Source: Zerene cesonia
Lineage: Eukaryota; Arthropoda; Insecta; Lepidoptera; Pieridae
Length of the DNA stretch: 64,000 bases
Assembly (NCBI RefSeq): GCF_012273895.1
Contig: NC_052117.1
Coordinates: 8,998,406 to 9,062,405 of the forward strand
Direction: 5' to 3'
A program made the position numbers and the translations under genes. Below, in pieces: positions 59,695-64,000 of the stretch (position 1 is the stretch's first letter; the number at the start of each line of letters is the position of its first letter). Under the pieces are notes generated by a model. The model had not been told where the DNA came from and ran no database searches. It saw only the letters and a list, made by a program, of their open reading frames with translations.

Positions 59695-61946
59695 TAAATG
59701 ATATCGCCCGTTGTGTCAGCGTGATCTCACCCAGTCATCTTATAACGAGCGTCGTAATCAAAACCCGCTATGTAGCATATACTCGCGGGAATAATACCTC
59801 ACTCCTGCCTGCAGCCTTATGTGGTAGCATGTAATGATGTTATGTGCACTCTACGCAATGTACGCGCTGCCATTTTGTGCTATGTATTATGTTACGTGTT
59901 ATATTTTATTATAATTAAAAACATCGGATATAGTTTGATTGAACAGGTCAGGATGTATTGATAGAGTTTTTAACTGTGTATGAGGTTTGTTAAGGGCGAA
60001 CAAAAATTTCTAAATTATTCATGTACGTGTATGTTTTGAATTAAGCTATTTAAAATTAAATTTATTACTAATTTGTACTACTTATGCATTGCCATAGGCC
60101 AGTGATTGTCATAGACTATAACTGGGTTTCAATAAGATTTTATAATCTGTAATCTGTGGATTAAAGGTGACGTTTTCGAATGCCTGGTAACTTTTGATAA
60201 ATTTCTCGTTACTTTAATAAGAAAGTGCAATGAACTATCAATTCTGCCTTAAGGTTATTTAACAAATTAAAGAAGATCATTAATATAACGTATAAAAGAG
60301 CATGGTGCAGCACTTTCTATGATACAAGCAAAACACAGATAAAAGTATGATTGACGATAAGGTATTCAACAAAAACGTGCCAAAAACCCTAAGCTCAAAC
60401 ACATAAACGGCAAGAAAATAGCCGAGCGTGCATTTCGTTAGAACATAATTTAATATAGTGAATTGCTAAACCTCTAATAAAGCATTGTGCGCGAGGGAGG
60501 TTCTTTGAATAAGTTTAAAATGAAATTGGATGAAATGAAAGAAATTACGCGCGATTCAGAGCGCGCCCCTGCGCGGCCTCCGGCGACAAATTGTATAAAA
60601 CCCACTGCATTTCTTATGTAAATTGCATAAAATGTAACATACAAATAAGTATGAATTTATTCACTCTAACTCGGGCTTTTTGTGAAAGATTTTCTGTGTA
60701 AAAAGGATCGGGACGGTTTGCAAAATAGTTAAGCAAAAAGAGTGAATGTAAGGTGCTGTGTAGCTACCACTGCCTCGGCTGCTCACTTGCTTTCTCATTT
60801 TAATTAACGCTTATCCTTAATTTCCTTATACGTGTCTCCTCATTTAAAATTTAGAAAGACCAAATTTTTATTATTGATCTGTTGGATTGAGAATGTAGAA
60901 CTTAAACGTAAATAAAAATGCTTTATCGAAGCCCACACCTATGAGTTATAGTTTATCAGGAAAGTGAACCATAAAAAAGCATACTCTATGGGAAGGTTCG
61001 TTCGAACAGTAAGTTATGAGGAAAAAAACATAAAAAATATAGTCGAATTGATTGATTACCTCGGCTTCTTTTGAAGTCACTTGATTTTATTCGCTTCAAA
61101 AAGGAACATAAAGTTTGATAATTTATGTGTAGTCAACTTCGCGAGCTTCTAAATCACATTTTTTTTTCTATTTTACAAAGTTTTTCGATACCTATAGTAT
61201 ATTACGCCATTCCTAAATATTACATATTATATATTATTTACACATTATTGGTATTATTTAGGCTAAGCTGAGGAAGGGGAACTTTAAATCGGATTCTATT
61301 ATCACTGAATACCAAACAAAAATATGTACCTTCCAACAGTATCCGAAAGCGTACCGTCGTATCATGAGATTTATCTAGTAGTCGGTATTTACATATAACA
61401 TATTACATAGCCAATATGAAAAGCTTTATATATACCAACATAGATACTAACATAAATCGATGCAGTCAAATATTTTCATACAAACAATATCGGACAGAAA
61501 ATTACATTAAATTAAACACAGGGTAAAAATCATTTCACTCATTCACTTCATTGAAATCGTTTTATACGTCAAAACTATGAAATAAGTAATAAATGTAGGT
61601 GCGTTATACATAAATACATGTGAGCAAGGAAGCACGTCCCCTTTATGTCGATAATAACGTAATAGTCGTTCCCATCTGATTGAATAATTCATTTTAGGGC
61701 AAGGGGCGCCAGGGCTCGGCTTATGGAATTATGGCGACCAACAACATCGAACCTCGAGCTTTTGTGCTTCATTTTGATAGTTTTATGTTCCGTACAACTG
61801 GGAAGTTATAGGAAAATTTATCGCGTCCTTTCTTCTCAAATAAACAGTTATTTTTGATAATAACATATTTGAGAAATAAGTAATTTTAGAATGAAATTGA
61901 ACTGTTTTTTATTATTGCCTTCATAAATGTGTTGAATATATAAACA
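59695..61946. other. Intergenic with GC-richer blocks
   Basis: Two denser islands: 60480..60610 (TTACGCGCGATTCAGAGCGC, GCGCGGCCTCCGGCGAC) and 61690..61780 (AAGGGGCGCCAGGGCTCGGC). A family D-like fragment (CGGCTTCTTTTGAAGTCAC) lies at 61060. No exon is recognisable. Confidence 0.35.
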
Positions 61947-62187
61947 CTAGCTGACCCACGCAGATTCGTCTGATTTCGGGAGAAAAGTATAGAATTTTTT
62001 TTTCGTTTCAACCAGTAGTTCCAGAGATTGTCGATAAACATATACCAACTTCATATTAACATAAATGACTAACCGTCCGCCCCGGCTTCGCTCATCTACA
62101 AACCCAAAGGTGGAAGAAATTTTGAAATCTTCTCCGTCAGTAGTGCCTGAGATTAGCATGAATAAACAAAACTCTTCAGCTTATTAA
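61947..62187 (-). mobile_element. Helitron-like element, fourth variant
   Basis: Plus-strand CTAGCTGACCCACGCAGATT is the reversed 3' end, preceded by A. The right part TGAGATTAGCATGAATAAAC, AAAACTCTTCAGCTTATTAA matches the fragment at 33538. The middle CGTCCGCCCCGGCTTCGCTC suggests a second 3' end, so the copy may be composite. Confidence 0.55.
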
Positions 62188-62209
62188 GGTACATTACTTT
62201 TTATTTTTT

Positions 62210-62430
62210 ATAATAGAGCAAGCCAAGGAGCAGGTGGGCCACCTGATGTTAACTGGTCTCCACCGTAAATACTTGTACCTTATTGTTCGGAAACACCGCA
62301 GCTGTACGAGCTACCCTACCTCTTAGTCTCTAGCTCGCTAACCTAGGGACATAAGAACTTTTCTTCCAGAATCATAAAAAAACTACCGTGGTTGTAATCA
62401 GCTCAAACCTTACACGCCAGCCACCGATAA
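62210..62430 (+). repeat. Dispersed repeat family E
   Basis: GAGCAGGTGGGCCACCTGAT, GTTAACTGGTCTCCACCG, GAAACACCGCAGCTGTACGA and ACGCCAGCCACCGATAAAAA follow the order of a common lepidopteran repeat (GGGCCACCTGATG... core). This rests on familiarity; only one copy is in the window. Confidence 0.5.
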
Positions 62431-62962
62431 AAAAGGAGTAATTTCTCAAGAGGTCAGATAACAATTTTTTTTTATAGAATGTGCCTCACTAAAGGACAGC
62501 GCATTATGTAATCATACAGCTTTCAATGAAACCTTAACGGCCAACACAATTTTCTGTCTTATCGCCATGTAATACGCTCTGTTTTTCTGCGAATAAGGCA
62601 AGAAGGTCCCAAGTAATTTATAAAATAACTTAATGTTCAGGAAAATGGCGGAGTGATTCCTCTAATTATATTGAAGCTAAACGAGTTTCCTGAAGAGATG
62701 AGGGAAAATTGTTAAGGGGATTTGGAAGGTTCGTTATTAAACTTTTCCACCGCCTTCCTAACAAATTGTTAACTAATGCTATTCACTACTTTATGGTACG
62801 TACTCTTATAAATTTGGTTAATCGTTGCCATAGTTAAAAATTCTTTTTTTTTAATTCTAGTTTTAAAAAAACATTTTGTCAAACGTAGTGCTTATTGAAG
62901 TTATAGAATCATAACCTTAATTGTAGCATGCGAATATCATTGCGTTTCGTTTTGTGAGGAAC
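62431..62962. other. Intergenic; no gene seen
   Basis: AT-rich with no recognised feature. Confidence 0.3.
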
Positions 62963-63045
62963 TCACCCTTTCTAGTCCATCATTTTTTTTCCCGCCATCA
63001 ATCCTATTCTTATCCGTTACCCCTTAAAAGCGGGCAACGCAACCT
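62963..63045 (+). repeat. Repeat family B, internal fragment
   Basis: CCCTTTCTAGTCCATCATTT, CCCGCCATCAATCCTATTC and TTATCCGTTACCCCTTAAAA then GCGGGCAACGCA match the middle of family B as in the 20645 copy. Confidence 0.55.
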
Positions 63046-64000
63046 AGAGATAGTTAAACATACAGACTTTTTTAAGAATGTAATCTTCATATAAATAAGC
63101 ATTCTATTGTATAGTTAAATTAGCATAATTAATAAAAAATATGTAACAATATTAAATATAGATGTTAAATTAATAAATTTTAATGAATAACTTCTTCCTA
63201 TTTATTTAAATACTAATCTCATATTAACTGTCAATATTATTTAAAATCATTCATATATACCTAACAATATAATGATATTATGTACACAACAAATAAAAAA
63301 TTAAGTAAATAAATAAGCAAAAATATAAAAGAAGGTTCTAAAGAATGTTATCATATACTCGTGCAAGTCACGTGACCGCGGACTCCGTGCGTACACTTAG
63401 TACATAAGAGTAAAAGCCTAACGCACGTGGTACGGACAGCAAAACAGTCCGAATTTATATCTTTATTATCAAAGTGTATAATGTAATTTTCTTTCTTACT
63501 ATTCCTACAGAAATGTTAATGTTGTCCTTTGCATAGCCATACCGAGCTTGTTATTTATTGTAATTTTGAAAAAAAAAAAACATAATATTTTGTAAAACAC
63601 GTTAAATTTATAGCAATTATGTTTAAGTTCAACAAAGAAACGTCTGAAGATAGGAATGTAATATATTCTATATTATAAAACGGACTATTATTATTTTTGT
63701 GTATTAATTTTAAATAATGAACACCACACAGACAATAATAACTATACAATGCTATAGGAACCGTGGGTAAACCTGAGAAATCTTCTCTATAATTGAAAAT
63801 AACCCAACATGAAATATTAATAAACATCTACACAGCTCCAATAACTCGGTAAAAACATAACTTATATAATGATTTCAAAAAGCAGACACTTGAGCTTGCA
63901 AATAATTATATTTAAATGAAAATACACAAAGCTGTGGCGAGAATAAATAAGTCCACCTGTAGAAGGCGGCTTCATTTCAATTTGCGGGATCTGATGAACT
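63046..64000. other. Intergenic to the window edge; no gene seen
   Basis: AT-rich. A short GC-richer patch lies at 63360..63450 (GTCACGTGACCGCGGACTCC, including the palindrome GTCACGTGAC, an E-box). The 90-codon minus frame at 63555..63827 has no motif. Confidence 0.35.

Overview
This window is AT-rich animal DNA, almost certainly from a butterfly or moth. The repeats are typical of Lepidoptera: Helitron elements of about 200 bp that end in GCGCAGCTAG, tRNA-headed SINEs whose tails carry (ATC/GAT)n, a SINE containing TCTCGGTCTGGCAGGACACA, and several other dispersed families. There are no operons, no ribosome binding sites and no prokaryotic signals. Nearly all open frames above 60 codons are chance frames or lie inside repeats.

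Only one host protein-coding exon can be supported. It is the first coding exon of a homeobox gene on the minus strand (15840..16137), recognised by the N-terminal octapeptide-type motif FAIQELLGL of the Vsx (visual system homeobox, Chx10-like) family. It ends at a strong GTAAGT donor in phase 1. No homeodomain exon was seen to its left, so intron 1 probably runs past the left edge and is longer than 15.8 kb. The exon sits in a GC-rich island (about 15.84 to 16.79 kb). The island holds a candidate Inr plus DPE core promoter, a five-codon upstream ORF, an interrupted CGG repeat, two inverted CCAAT boxes and a plus-strand GTGAGT donor that could belong to a divergent transcript.

Layout. 1 to 15.8 kb: inferred intron 1, with few repeats, scattered GC-rich or homeodomain-site-rich islands, a perfect 17-bp hairpin and a G-quadruplex motif. 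15.8 to 16.8 kb: exon 1 and promoter. 16.8 to 64 kb: inferred upstream intergenic DNA. It is full of Helitrons (five near full-length copies at 22.5, 33.7, 35.9, 41.6 and 52.5 kb, plus many decayed ones), SINEs, a decayed LINE reverse-transcriptase C-terminus at 47.5 kb that has no ATG, and a young 862-bp fold-back element at 54.0 to 54.9 kb. Between the repeats are short GC-rich, CCAAT-bearing islands that could be regulatory. A 135-bp run of N lies at 51.7 kb.

No undescribed multi-gene system is visible. The most notable items are the fold-back element, the Vsx promoter architecture, the ATG-less LINE frame, the 12-bp target-site duplication around a SINE 3' fragment, and two perfect hairpins with 8-nt loops.
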